Source: Arctopsyche grandis (taxonomy: Eukaryota; Arthropoda; Insecta; Trichoptera; Hydropsychidae). From it: DNA of 64,000 nt. This document shows, piece after piece, positions 46,401-58,100 of the stretch. Made by a program: the position numbers and the translations under genes. The stretch's first letter is position 1, and each line of letters starts with the position of its first letter. Where the stretch lies: the NCBI RefSeq assembly GCF_051622035.1, contig NC_135361.1:30475205-30539204 (forward strand), written 5' to 3'. The notes under the pieces were generated by a model. It had not been told where the DNA came from. It was given only the letters and a program-made list of their open reading frames with translations, and made no database searches.

Positions 46401-49400
46401 TATTCGAACACGTATATTTTTCAGCATCAAGGCGTACGACATCAAGTGCGTGGCCAAAGGTCCCGTGTTCCAAATACCGATCACGATGGTCCAGCCGCAG
46501 CCACTGAGCGTGGATAGCTCGGGCGGACCCCATCTGTCGGTGCTCTCGTACAAGTTCACGCCAGGAACGATTCAGCGCCATTTCGTGCTCGTGCCGGAGC
46601 ACGCGACGTGGGCCGTCCTCAAGTTGAGCTCGCCGGAGAAACGCGGTAGATTCATGATCCACTGCGTGCAGCTAATCCCCCGCATGAGTTGCAAAAGTTG
46701 TGAATTTCAAAAAGTCGTACCCGTCAATCCCACATCGGACGTTGTCCTACCATTCCAAGTCAAGGTACATTGCGAGTCTCCTCGTTTGACAGATACTAAC
46801 TGGCGCTGGCACGGTGACGTTCAGGGGGCCCACGAACGGAGTGATCTACACGATTTATTGATCGTAGAGATCTCCGTTACGATACTCCGTGTCGTAGCTA
46901 GCAATTTCAGCACGTCAAATTGAAAGATAATTCGACCAACTTTGGTTGGGGAATTTGTTTCAAACAAAAAGCTGTTACATTGCCACAAGTCTACTTGCGA
47001 TCAATTATCTAACTATGCATATTTCATTTCAGTGGTCTTTGCAGGGGGCTAACTCCAAATGTCGATTCCTATTTATTTTTTACTTATTTATACTTATTTT
47101 TTTTAAATAAAATATTTATCTTGATGGGTTTTGACACCATGGCCAAAAATATGGACAAATACAAGTGGAAATCATAATCAGACAATAGTAACAATAATGG
47201 GTAGGGATGAGTCAATTTCTGAGGAACCGTTTCGACAGTCAAATCAGATTAATTGGCAACCTCTGATAGAAAACGATCGACTTGGATGTCAAAATTGTCC
47301 AAATCGGATCAGCAATACCACAGAAATTCTTTTAATTATACATCGTATGGTTTTAATCAATCAAGTTCTAATCTGGAGTTCGAACCTAGGACCTGTAAGT
47401 CTACAGCAGCACAGGCTAGTCACTGATCTATACGGGGACGCGACAATTTGTTCAACGACACAATGTACCCGACAATTGGTTCACTGCCAAAATGTACATA
47501 CGACCTAATCTTCACGCGACAATTGGTTCATTACCAAAATGTTTACGCGACAAAATGTCCACGAAAATAACATTCACGCGACAAAATGTTCAAAAGTCCT
47601 CAACCGTATCGAAAATTTTCGTATTTTAATGGAAAAAGTAACTTTTTATTATATTACATATATATATTGCGGATTTCATTGAATTAATTTAAATATCAGG
47701 GGTTCTCAACCGTATCCAATATTTTTTTATTTAAATTGGAAAAAATACTTTTTAAGCGTATTCATTTTATCATTTTCTATGCAATTTAATTCGCATCGCA
47801 CATTATATTAAACACTAGTCCACGCTGCTGGTTTTGTTTGGAACATCTTAACTGACTTATAGGAATCGCGTATTCCCCCCCCCCCCCTATTGCAAACAGC
47901 CATGAAGTTTAATATAATTGTATAGATAAAGGTCTATTCATACTGGCACATCACAGAACGGCAACTTCACGTAAACAGCAGTATGAAAAGTATTTGGTGG
48001 CGTACTTGTAACAGCGTAGGTGACAAAATCTATTCATGTTATACAGCAGTACATGTCACCATAAGCCGATTTTTCCTTGCACTCAACCAAAACTTGTATG
48101 AACGTATAGTGTGAATAGAAGCAGCCTTTTCTGTGCACTGTTGTGCCTTGCATAGTATGAATAGACCTTAAATCGCTCCGTCTGTGGGCACCATTAGAAA
48201 GGCTTGGTTTTAGATTTAACTGTGTGATTGTTTAAGTCCATTAGTTCATTTATTTGGTAATGGCGGGTTTAAAGCATTCGGTAGATAGATAGATGATCCA
48301 AAACTTCAGCGTATGTGTAATTACGCCATTTTGAATTTGAATCAACTGTTTGTTTGAGTCTGACGTAACGTACGTTTTCTATGTTAGGCCTGGTATTGGA
48401 TATGAATTGTCATTTCATTGAATTATAGATTTCTTCATCACACTCCATTTAAGCTTCATCATATTATTTGATCCTCGTCTATAGATTGTATGTAGTACAT
48501 ATGTATATCCAGAAGAATCATGTAAAATCATCGTTTTCAGGGTGGATACATTCTCGAAGTGGCCATCGCCAAGTATTGGGCAGGCATCGAAACGATGTTG
48601 TTGAACTACAGTATCGAATTCCACGGCATCCGGCCCGACACCAACTCTGTGGTGATCCACGGAGCCGAAGGTCTTCACTGTGTCCGATTGCGCATGTTGA
48701 GACGCGCCGACTGTTTGCCGCAGGTCGCGTTGAAATACACCACGCAAACCATACGGTGAGTAACATATGTATATTCCCACGAGGGTGGGAAAGAGGTGGT
48801 GGAGCGAATCTCCCCCAACGGGAAAGAATCAGTCGGTGCCACGTTTTCGATTGATATGATTAATTCAATTGTAATTGCTTTGTTGCGTTCAGGCCGACCG
48901 AGTCCAAAGTGGGGCCATTGACTGACAGAGACGTGATTCCTCCGAGTCGACAGATATATGAAATGATCAACACGTATAACTTCTGCGTTGTTAAGGCGAC
49001 CGAGGTTTGCAAAAAATTGTCCATCAGCATTGTATATATTGTTGATGTTTTCGATTCGTTTTGTGATGACTCTTTGTTTTAGATTACGCCTAATATACCG
49101 ATATTGAGCGATACGCTGTACGAATCGGAGTTTGAATCACAATTATGGATGCTCTTCGATTCCAACAAACAGTATATAACGTCAGGAGATGCTTATCCCT
49201 CTAAGGTAATATTATTTCGATTAAAATCTTTGTATATACATATGTATCTTTGTATATACTCAATGAATCACTGCTGTTTTTCCTTTTCACCTTTTGTACG
49301 TTTAAATTTTTTTTATTAAGTTAAACTTTAAATGTAAACATGATAAATCGACCTCAAACAACCAACTAATTGATTTCATTATATTACATACATAATACAT

Positions 49401-52400
49401 CATTTGTGCCATGATAGGAATTATTAACAATTTTTTAAACATAACAGTACATAGAATACAATAGAGACATCTATGGACAATCAACATTTTTTTTGACAGA
49501 AAATTTGTGAGAAATACATAATATAGGTAGCTTATTTTTATAAGATTCAATAATTTCGAGTTTATAACTCGAATTTGCGAGAAATTGAGGGGGAGGATAC
49601 CGATCTAGGGTGAAATCACACAGGAAGGAACGTGGCACTTGGTTTTTTTTTAGATAAACATGCGAAAAAAATGTGGCAAGCCCGGTACATATTCAAGGCA
49701 CGCCCAGCATACACCACCCCAAAATCACCTCCTGGAGTGTTTTCGGTAAAATTTTATCCTTGCTTGATAGTGATCGATAACGGTGTATCCCATATTTGAA
49801 GAAATGTACGAAACCCCCACAGCGGGGAGTCAAGCACACGACGTGCCGTTCTTCCCTGTGTGATTACGCCCTTATTAGATCCGTCACAACATTCAAGCTA
49901 GGAAAATGCGAAAATTGTAACAGGAGAAGGTCGATTTGTGTTTTAATAACCACACAATTTCGCCAGCAGCGTATGTGGCCGGGACTGGAACCCATGACCT
50001 CTCTACTGGTATGCAATAGCTCCATCAGTGCACTACGCTGAGGCTATACAGCAACATTCAACATACGTCGATTTGTGTCTTATAACCATTACGATACTGC
50101 TGTAGCCTATGTACATTACTTATACACTCGTCAGTTGAAAGTTTGAGTCCGATTTACCACAGTGAAAGCATTATTCATATTGATTTAAGGTCTATTCATA
50201 CCAGCACAGCACGTACCGGCAAATGCTCGTAACCAACAGTACGAAATGTATTCTATATGGATATATTAGTATCTAACGTGGCGTGGACGTAGCAGCAGTA
50301 GCCGACAACATTTATTCATACTATACAGCAGTACATGTCATCACAACCTATCAAGCAAAACCGGTTTTCTTTGGGCACTGTGTGGATGTGGCGTCATAGT
50401 AGCGAGTGCATACGTACTAACGAAAGTGCGCATGCGCTTACATATGACAATATTTATACGATGCAAGCAATATTGCGCCATATATTTCGCGCTCTGCAAT
50501 GTATATGTAAGCCGATTTTGCCAAAACAAGTCTAAACGTGGCGAAACCGTGCTGTACCAGTATGAATATAAGCTGTCGTTTACGTGAGCTGCGGTGCTGT
50601 GTTGTTGCCGTGAAATGCTGGATAGTACGAATGGACCTTTACTATCATATATCTTGAATGCGTTGTTTTCAAATTCAATCTTGAAAAATTTAACTTGAAC
50701 TAACTTTATACAGGTTATATTGTATAACCTAACCTAACCTGTTGATGAATTTGTTTTATAGTATACTTTGAAAGTCGAAAAAGGAGATTATGTATTGAAA
50801 TTGAGCGTACGTCACGAACGGAAAGAACTGCTTGAAAAACTAAACGATACTCCATTATTAGTATCGCACAAACTTCCGCAATGTCTAACGTTGGACGCTT
50901 ACTCGTCGAACGCTTTGGTAATACCAGACTTTCTTAATTTTTTTCTATATAATGATATATAATTGTATTTAAAATTTAAATTACATAAAATTTTTCAGGC
51001 CTTCACCGGTAAGAAACTCCTCGGCGCGAATATGCCCCCAGGAGTTATATTCCCCGTATACTTCGGACCTCTTCCATCCGATAAGTGAGACAATACCTTT
51101 GCAATGTATCTTACATTTGTGAATTATAGACTATAATATAGAATTCATCGCATTTCAGAATCGGAAAGAACGTAACGGTCGGACAGTACATGTCAGGTCA
51201 CGTGACGTTCGCCAAAGACGAATTGGGCAAAAAGGTCGATCTTTACAATATCAAGTATATTCTACCCGAATTGCCGAAAAAGACTAGCAACGGAAGCGCA
51301 ACAAAAGACAAAGAGAAGAATAAATCGGACGAGTATGCAGAGGCTTTGAAGGATTTGAAGGTCAATTGGCTTTCAAAGCTCGGTAAATTTGCGCATATTC
51401 AACGATTGACGTACGCCGTGACGGATCATGTAACGTGTCTTGCCCTTTGCAGAGGGAGAGACTGCTCAAAAGTTGTACGACGAGCTGCTGAAGGAGTATC
51501 CGGATCATATGGGGACGCACACGGCGTTCATGCAGAGCTTGGACTCGACGACGGATCTGCGCAAGCTGCCGTCGCCGAACCAGACCGTCGAAGTGTCGAA
51601 GGCCACTTGCGAAAAGATCATATCGATCGCCGACAAGGTGATCGAGGGCATCGATCAGGAAAAGATGCTCTCTTACTACGGCATGAAGATCGACAGCAGA
51701 ACGGATGCAGCTAAAATTAAAACGTATTTTCAATATTAGTGTATTACAAGTACGTGTTTTATGGATTTGTTTGTTTAATGTTCTTCGTCATTGCAGTCAG
51801 CAGGAGAAGTTACGAGGGTACTTGCTGGACGCTTACACCAAACGTGGCGTCGCCTTGTGCAAGATGCATCTGTCTTCGGACACGTCCAACGAGGATATTA
51901 TGGATAAAATCAAACAGACTGTTATCGACATTTTGAAATTCACAGAACTCACCGATTCTAAGGTTCGCAATGAAATAGGTTCAAAAGTAAAATATTTACC
52001 GCTATGGGACGCTTGCTTCTAGAGTTGTCGGTTTAGAAAGGCTACAAATTGTTTGGTTGGTTTATAATTCCAAAAGTGGTCAGTAAAAAAATTAAAAATT
52101 TATCAGTAATCAATTATGAACTTGATCAGTTACTTATTCTAAATGATCAGTAGAATATAATAAACGATCAGTTCATTATTCATTTTTGTTCAGTGAATAA
52201 TTATTTTTTTATTAGTGAATAAATCCTTTTTGATCAGTATTTTATTTAAATACTGATCAGAAAGGATTTTCTTCTAGTGAAATTATAATTTTTGACAGTT
52301 GGATGATAGCGCGTCGACCCGCTACTGTCCATTCCCAGTCTCCTCATGGTCCACACACCGTAATGTCTATCCAAACACATCGCAATATACATATACATAT

Positions 52401-53222
52401 ATGTATTTCTTTAAAGTTTATTTCATCAATATTTTCACAAAAAAAAAACATCTTTTAAGGGTCAGGTTAGGTTAGGTTATGTTAGGGTTGGCCATATTCA
52501 TTTAAGATTATATTGTTAGGGTCGGTATTATTCAGTCTTGCTGTCACACGCGAGAACTGAGACTGACCTGAACTTGGTTCGAGAGGATTGAAAACGGAGA
52601 GGAGGAGATTATTAAAAGAAGTGGCAAAATTCATCAGAATTTTTTATACTAGGAGCCATAATGCGAAATGGCAACACTGACTATTTTCTGACTGTCAAAA
52701 TGAAATGATCATATTTAAATGATATTACCGTTCATCTTATTAAAATAATCGGCCGTTTCATTTTATTATCATTTTGATTTAATACTCACTGATAATTTAG
52801 AAATATTAACTGACAATTTAGTTATTTTTGTTGATCAAAAGCTGAATAAACTACTGATCAATTAAAATAAACGCCGTTTAAAAATATATTACTATGGGTT
52901 AGCATTGAACATTTACAAAAGGCCTTTAGATGTTAGTTAATTTTGTATTCAAAATGGCGGATGACTGTAGCGTATGTGTGTGTGTGTATTGATGGCCGTC
53001 TCCCTTTTTCAGGTGATACATTTCTCCCTGTGGCACAGTGTAGTGATGGAGCAGTGGGGTCGTGCAATAAAGTATCTGAACAAAATCGCCGAGGACCATC
53101 CGACGAGCGACGTCGAAGATAGACTGATCAAAGTGTATACGGCGCTCGATTGGCAACACGTAGCCACATTTGCCACGAGCGCTCTTCCCCAGAAATTCCC
53201 CAATGCTTATAGGTTATTCTAA
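37431..53222 (+). CDS. TPP2: Tripeptidyl-peptidase II, complete
   Basis: Giant cytosolic subtilisin-type serine peptidase that trims tripeptides from proteasome products. Twenty exons with consistent phases: 37431-37688, 41001-41129, 41214-41418, 42593-42737, 42817-42980, 43052-43295, 44964-45094, 45168-45401, 45474-45791, 46189-46354, 46425-46764, 48541-48755, 48893-49004, 49083-49205, 50762-50917, 50999-51084, 51159-51382, 51453-51723, 51797-51962, 53013-53222. They total 3897 nt, 1298 residues (human 1249). The catalytic set is complete: Asp75 ([10 protein letters not shown]), His303 (SHGTHVAS), oxyanion Asn405 (SAGNHGP) and Ser493 (NGTSMSAP). Homology runs from [14 protein letters not shown] to the end of the protein, including the GDAYPS and [14 protein letters not shown] regions. 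The 72 nt intron at 45402-45473 is open in frame. The start is uncertain: in-frame ATGs at 37326, 37386, 37401 and 37476 also exist, and a strong GTAAGT follows the chosen one. It converges on msl-2. Confidence 0.95.
38005..38869 (-). mobile_element. 5'-truncated non-LTR retrotransposon (Jockey/CR1-like) tail
   Basis: The inverse complement encodes the end of a reverse-transcriptase-type ORF2 ([50 protein letters not shown]), followed by a 3' UTR and an (AATA)n-type tail at about 38005-38040. It lies in TPP2 intron 1, antisense to the gene. A near-identical copy at 57742-58620 has the same orientation relative to its own tail and begins at the same internal position. Confidence 0.8.
39180..39330. 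repeat. Dispersed repeat with short TTAGG-type telomere-like motif
   Basis: Contains ccttaacctaacctaacct flanked by GGGCCAACC and CTGACCCTTAAA, followed by gtgaaaatattgataaaata. The whole block recurs in inverse orientation at about 52410-52510 (intron 19), so the motif belongs to a mobile repeat. A third bare motif is at 50726-50740. Confidence 0.6.
39330..39640 (+). mobile_element. MITE-like repeat (AAAGGAGGTATGTAA end)
   Basis: The block from tattattattttgaataaaa through actaccgccatctacatatg, gagcaatatggcaaagta and aatcgtaagtgaaacgtaaa to GGAGGTATGTAA recurs in inverse orientation at 43706-44000. End-like pieces also occur near 32720 and 32820. No coding capacity. It is in TPP2 intron 1. 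Confidence 0.6.
39756..40682. mobile_element. Long-hairpin foldback element with 9 bp target duplication
   Basis: The left end gggtctacctcacgggccgg-AATGTGAAATTACC is mirrored at the right end (ggtaatttcacattacggcc ... GGAGACCG). It is flanked by an exact 9 bp CTCTAAAAT (39747-39755 and 40683-40691). The right half (40311-40682) is a near-perfect palindrome centred near 40495, with arms containing gcaaatatcggaaggcaaag, TCGAAAGATCTTAAGTC and gaacaggcttttcctcccgt. The other half-kilobase (39790-40310) is unrelated filler. The family also supplies the ends at 7821 and 9822. Confidence 0.8.
41523..41720. mobile_element. Diverged MITE copy in TPP2 intron 3
   Basis: Shares atttcttcaaatatgagaga-CACCGTTATCGATCACTGTCAA and AAACACTCCA with the inverse complement of 49609-49870, so both belong to one family. 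Its ends are unresolved here. Confidence 0.45.
41860..42060. repeat. Dispersed repeat shared with about 13500-13640
   Basis: attcggtaaacggattattg, the CGACAATCGTTGCCA region, AAATTGCGAATACGGAATAT and CACTCGAGCTCTCGTTA parallel a diverged copy around 13536-13642 downstream of the dead hAT transposase. The following gatagagattttagtgaca also appears at 37070, next to the LTR remnant. It is probably the end of an LTR or DNA element. Confidence 0.4.
43428..44130. mobile_element. Dispersed repeat with piggyBac-like TTAACCCTTTGAG end, carrying a nested MITE
   Basis: Begins TTAACCCTTTGAGTGCCGAC, like piggyBac-type ends elsewhere in the window. The body (acatttccaactaaaattat, gacuctctaata-type stretch, ttaatgaatgtatttttcca, ACTCGGCAGTTGGGGATTTC) is present in inverse orientation at 56105-56450 without interruption. 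Here it is split by the inverse copy of the 39330-39640 MITE (43706-44000). The right end was not found. It lies in TPP2 intron 6. Confidence 0.55.
44354..44470 (+). repeat. Foldback-family terminal sequence
   Basis: Begins GGTGTCACGACAAAACGTTC and continues with repeated ACGACAAAACGCTCA-like units, the same design as the ends at 13715, 36210 and 47437. No matching right end was seen, so it is a broken or solo end. Confidence 0.5.
44740..44845 (-). mobile_element. tRNA-derived SINE fragment
   Basis: On the minus strand it reads GGTTAGAGTGTAATGCTTTC, then ACGGGTTCAATCCCTAGCCC, resembling a tRNA A box and B box with a degenerate cloverleaf. It lies in TPP2 intron 6. Confidence 0.5.
47180..47440 (-). 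mobile_element. tRNA-derived SINE, interrupted by a foldback fragment
   Basis: The body (cagattaattggcaacctct, gatagaaaacgatcgacttg) matches the SINE at 35930-36135. The tRNA-like head has a B-box-like GGTTCGAACTCC (minus strand, about 47376-47387). The head stops at about 47436, where GGGGACGCGACAAT starts. Its expected continuation (cactagtccacgctgctgg) reappears near 47812. Confidence 0.5.
47437..47805 (+). mobile_element. Degenerate relative of the satellite-bearing foldback element
   Basis: Begins GGGGACGCGACAATTTGTTC, followed by repeated CGACAAAATGT-type units. Then come two diverged monomers of the satellite sequence: cctcaaccgtatcgaaaatt near 47599 and ggggttctcaaccgtatcca near 47700, spaced about 100 bp. 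No clear right terminal repeat was found. It shows the arm structure of the 20 kb element in unamplified form. Confidence 0.7.
47930..48168. mobile_element. Harbinger-type MITE (239 bp)
   Basis: Starts AGGTCTATTCATACTGGCAC and ends GTATGAATAGACCT, flanked by TAA on both sides (47927-47929 and 48169-48171), the TWA target of PIF/Harbinger. Internal GTGACAAAATCTATTCATG and ATACAGCAGTACATGTCACC are shared with the 50188 copy. It is in TPP2 intron 11. Confidence 0.8.
49609..49870. mobile_element. MITE with inverted AATCACACAGG ends
   Basis: The left end aatcacacaggaaggaacgt-GGCAC and the inverted right end aatcacacagggaagaacgg-CACGTC form a 20-plus bp imperfect terminal repeat. The interior matches 41523-41720 in inverse orientation. 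The target duplication is not clear. It is in TPP2 intron 14. Confidence 0.6.
49895..50050 (-). mobile_element. tRNA-derived SINE
   Basis: The minus strand reads GCCTCAGCGTAGTGCACTGA as an A-box-like region and ATGGGTTCCAGTCCCGGCC as a B-box-like region, then a body with AATTGTGTGGTTATTAAAAC. Mispaired stems argue against a working tRNA. Confidence 0.5.
50188..50638. mobile_element. Harbinger-type MITE (451 bp)
   Basis: Starts AGGTCTATTCATACCAGCAC and ends GTACGAATGGACCT, flanked by TTA (50185-50187 and 50639-50641). It holds a core (gcaatattgcgccatatatt, taagccgattttgccaaaac) homologous to the Harbinger relic at 8095-8925 in inverse orientation, so it is a deletion derivative of that family. 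Confidence 0.82.
52405..52515. repeat. Inverse copy of the TTAGG-motif repeat
   Basis: tcatcaatattttcacaaaa, then AGGGTCAGGTTAGGTTAGG and TTGGCCATATTCATTTAA, the inverse complement of about 39190-39300. It is in TPP2 intron 19. Confidence 0.6.
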
Positions 53223-53538
53223 ATTTTGCGCGTTTTGAGTTTTTTTTACTACATGCATGCATTGATAACTGTTGCATTTTATAAATGATTGTCGGATCTA
53301 ATTAATATTAAATTTTATTAAAATGTGAAGAAGTTTCTATCGCATCCAACTTGATTTTTCATCGCGTGGTGAAAATAATGCATTTTTTTACATACAATCG
53401 TATGAATATTATCCAGCTGCTATAAATGTTGTGTTCAGGAGTGTTGTGATAAAAACGGAAATATACTATACTAATAATAAAATAAAACAATTATATTATT
53501 CAATTTTTTTTTTTTTACTTTTAAAATAAATTTATTGA

Positions 53539-53597
<59 letters not shown>

Positions 53598-55143
53598 AGA
53601 TATATCTTTTTATTAATTTAATTTAAAAAAAAGGAAACATCGGCATATTAAAAAGAAAAATTGTTGTAATTATTAATTCAAATATTTGTAAATAAATTGC
53701 ATCGTACATAAATACATATATAATAATTACATTTTTATTTTATTTTTATGCAATTCCATATATAAAAATAGTACTATTGTCGAAATTTCATCAAATGTGT
53801 TGTAATTTTTTTTTTGAAATTAGAAAATATTGTCGATACGATAATATGTCATATGTATTAAATACTCTTGCTAAAACTTTTCGCAATTTTTTTCCTGAAA
53901 CTTATTCTTTTAATTAACATATCAGTCTAAGAAAAAAACAAATACAAATCTTAAACATTAAAATAAATACAAAATATTAAGTAAAAAGGCTGTCAGAAGA
54001 ATATATCTCGATCAACAAGATTCACAATCAAAACGTTAATTAATTAATAATAATTAAAAAAAAAAATCTGAAAAATATCACTTGCTATACATACATACAT
54101 ACAAACTCTCATATAAGCATTTATAAAATGTGTTAAAAAGAGAAGAGAATAATCGAAATATTAAATTAAAGCGGAATCCATGTATAATACAATTTGAAAC
54201 AATTATTTTAATGTATGCAGGAGATACAGTATCCAACATTTAAATGACGAAATTTAGAATGTAATTTGTAGACGATGATATAAAAATATGTAAAAAACTT
54301 TCAACCGTTTATTAGCAAATGCTAAAAATATATAACAATTTAAATATTTAAAAATCATTTTTTTCGAGTCGGATATATAAATATAGTATAAAAGTCAATA
54401 TATATTACTAGGGATCGAATCAAAGATATCATTTCATTATATATGTATATTAATATAATCATCTTTGCACAAATTTTGAAATACTGATTTCGTCACCGTA
54501 AACAATTTTCCTAATTTTTTTATAATTAATAATAATTTAAAAAAAAAGTCCCTAGAAATAACATTGACGTCGCTCAGATCTTTTCAGTGTTTCTTTACAG
54601 CTACAGACAAGATTTGATTGGGAATGTTTTGAAATTGCAAGTAATTCAAGAAGACAATAAAAATACATTAAATCCATAAAAAAATTTAAATCAAAAGCAC
54701 AAAACAGACGAAGAGAAATAGGAATGACGAATAATAATTAACAATGCGTTGAAATTAAAAGTGAACATGTGATTCATACAATACAATATTAATGTATAAT
54801 AGATTATGAGAACGTTTGTAAAAAAGGAGTATCAAAATATATAAAAAAATGTGGTTTTTCTGAGAGTTACATCATAATAATATATATATATATCACCTTA
54901 CGTGGCTAAACTTACAAACTCGGCACTCCTAAAATTTGTACAACAAGTTAAATCTAAGCTAAGTGCACTCTAAAATTGCCTAAAATATTAATTTTTCACA
55001 GCTCTTATTTTGCTTTGTTATTTTATACAACAAAAATAAAAAAAAGTTATACACATACACACGTGTGTGTGTGTGTGTGTATATATAAATAATAACTACG
55101 GCTTAGAGGACTAATCTTGGTCATTTTCTATTTTAATTGAATG
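53223..55143. other. Convergent 3' region of TPP2 and msl-2
   Basis: No coding sequence. It should contain the 3' UTRs of both genes. Candidate poly(A) signals on the plus strand lie at about 53477-53485 (AATAAAATAAAA). A (TA)n microsatellite runs from about 53541 to 53594. The rest is very AT-rich with many A/T homopolymers; on the minus strand these would put U-runs in the msl-2 3' UTR. A (GT)n run is at about 55064-55080. Confidence 0.5.
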
Positions 55144-58100
55144 TCATACTTCCACTTCGATGTCGCTGGTGCTGTCCTGATGGGACAGACTCGACGACGA
55201 CGATCTATGGAACGGCATGAGTAGGTTGTGAACGGGCATGAGGAGAGAGTGATGCGCCGACGACAACGGAGACGTCAGGTTCACGCGGTCCGGCAGGTGC
55301 GTCGAGTCCGAGTCTTCCGACGTAGGAGACGCCGGCGAGATGTCTTCGTCCATCATTATAGCGGCGGGGAGATCGGGAGACACTTCTTGAAGTTGACTCG
55401 TGTAAACTGCCAAAGACGCCAATAACATTCAACATTTTGTACACATGAATATAGTTTCACAACAATAGACTACATCTCAATTACCTTTAATATTCGACGG
55501 ATTAATATTGCTAGTATCGAAGGTTATAGTTTGATCTAACGACGATATTTCGAACGTCTCCGTATCCATAGCATCCATCGAACTGGTGCGAGACGGCGAC
55601 GATATCTCCTGTTTAATCGGTATAGACAATTGTATATTATCTAATTGAGGTATGTGGGGGCGGACCTAAAACGAGTGGGCACAATGTATTATTACAATAT
55701 ATGTATTGATTCATTTCAAGTTTTGTTGGACGTTTCGCGGTACCTTTAGACCGTCAGCTCTGTGAGGATTCCGACAGCCTTTGCACTTGCATTCGGTGCA
55801 CGGTTTACTATCTACGTAGCACGGACACCGTTGTCCGCAGCACGTCAGTTTGCCGGGGGTGGCCGTCGCGTTTCCGCATCGACAGCCTTTTCTCTTATTG
55901 CTCGAGTTGCGAGACCGATAAGCGGGCTTCTTGAAATTGTTCTGGTTACCCTGAAATTTTAAAATGCAATAAACAATAAATTTCATTTCAAAACGGAAAA
56001 GAAATGATCTATGAGCTATTTTTTTTATATAAGTAAACGGTTCTGTGATAGAATCGGTCAATAACATTGAAAAAAAAATGTATCGAGCATGATTCGGGTA
56101 ATCCGGGTCATTTATACAGACTGGTTTACACCGGAATTTCTGAATTTATAACCATAGCAGAATTTCCCGATGGAAATCCCTAACTGCCGAGTATTATATG
56201 TAGATTGTGAGCATTGCATTTTGAACAACAATGAAGAAGATGGAACTAATTTTGGAAAAATACATTCATTAATAGACTTCTTTTGCTTATGTTATATTGT
56301 TGCAAGATATATTAGAGAGTCTAAACACACGTTTACAAAACTCGAAATCCTCGGCAGTAGTTATCTAGGGTTTGTTCCGATTAGCTACAATTTTTATACC
56401 CGCTTTCTATTGGATTTCTAAATAATTCTAGTTGAAAATGTTAGTGAAAGTATTTAAAAAAAAGTATCTTTCGTTGAGAAGTACAACTTAGTTATTGTTG
56501 AGTTAAATTGCTATTCAAAACATACATACATTCTTTATTTGAAAACTGAAATAAACGAAATCAAAATTATCATAGCAACACACTTGATTAAGTAAGTTTA
56601 TTGGGATGTAATTTAACCCAATGGAACTGATTTATATAATCAATATGTTGTTATATTTAACTAGTGGTTTTACCCGGCTTTTCTAATATAAACCCGATTA
56701 AACATGGCCAATCTAATAGTAAACATTTTATTAAATATATTTGAATATTTTTATCTTATATAAATTTATTTGATTTTTATTAAGTTTGATGTCACGGATT
56801 CTACCATTTAAATCTTACATACATACAAAGTCTCTTTCAAAATTATATATTAGACTAATGCTTTTACCTGGTTTTGCTGGGCATTTGTAATATAAACCGT
56901 TTAAACACGGCCAATTTAATAAATTTATATTTAAATAGACATATTTTATTTAAATTTTTTTGAATATTCATTAGTTTTTTTTATTACATTTAACGTCACG
57001 GATTCTACCACCTAAATACTTTACATACATACAAAGTCTCTTTCGAAATTATATATTAGACTAGTGTTTTTACGTCGGATTCGCTCGGTATTTGTAACAT
57101 AAACCATTTGTCTAATCTAATAGTAAATATTTTATTAAAGTGAACGTATTCTATTCACGAATTCTATGAACCAACAATAGTTACATACAAAGTCTCTTTC
57201 AGAATTATACATATATAAGACTAGTGCAGTGGTTCTTAACCTGGGTTCAATCGAACCCTAGGGGTTTGGTGAATCAGTCTCAGGGGTTCGGCGGAAGTCA
57301 AGACACACCTGAATCATATGATTCGAGTGCCAATTAAGAGGGCTGTGCACCCGAAACCTTAATTTTGTTGCCGCTCCTTTCTTCGATATATATATATATT
57401 GAGTGAATGCGACAATATATATCAATATATATATTGAGTGAATGTGACAGTTTCGTTTCGACCAGATAATACGTATTTTAAATCGACAAAATCGACGTTT
57501 CGTATTCTCATATTTTCTCCTCCAAAACTGGACCAATTTAAAAAAAAAAATCATCATCGGTACGAGAAAGATATTTTCTGTGCAACTATGCGCGTATTTT
57601 TTTTTAAATCGACCGTTAAATAAGCACGCTGGACTCTTTTCGTGGGTGTAAAAAAGAGGCAATTTTATAGATGTTTGGTGGCTCCTAGTTCCTATAAAAA
57701 ATAACTAATCAAAAAAATAAAACGATAGCACCTTGAATTTGCCTCAATTATCTGGTCACCTTTTATTTATCCCATATTAATTGTATTGAGAAAGTTCAAC
57801 TTAAATTTATTAAATCCTTACGCTACCTTTTTTCTACCTATACCCATTCTACTGTTTCCGACATTTTAAAAATCCTTTCTTTTAACAATCTTTCTGTCAG
57901 GCGACGACATACTGATGCTATATTCTTCTTTAAGCTCATAAATGGTTTCCTTGATTGTTCTGATTTACTGAATAAGGTTAATTTCAGAATCCCAGTTCGG
58001 TACTCTAGACGCATTGCACTCTTTTCACTTGATCCTTTCAATACTAATTCCCAAAAATATTCTTATCTGCAGCGCGTTTATCGTATGTTTAACGGAGAGC

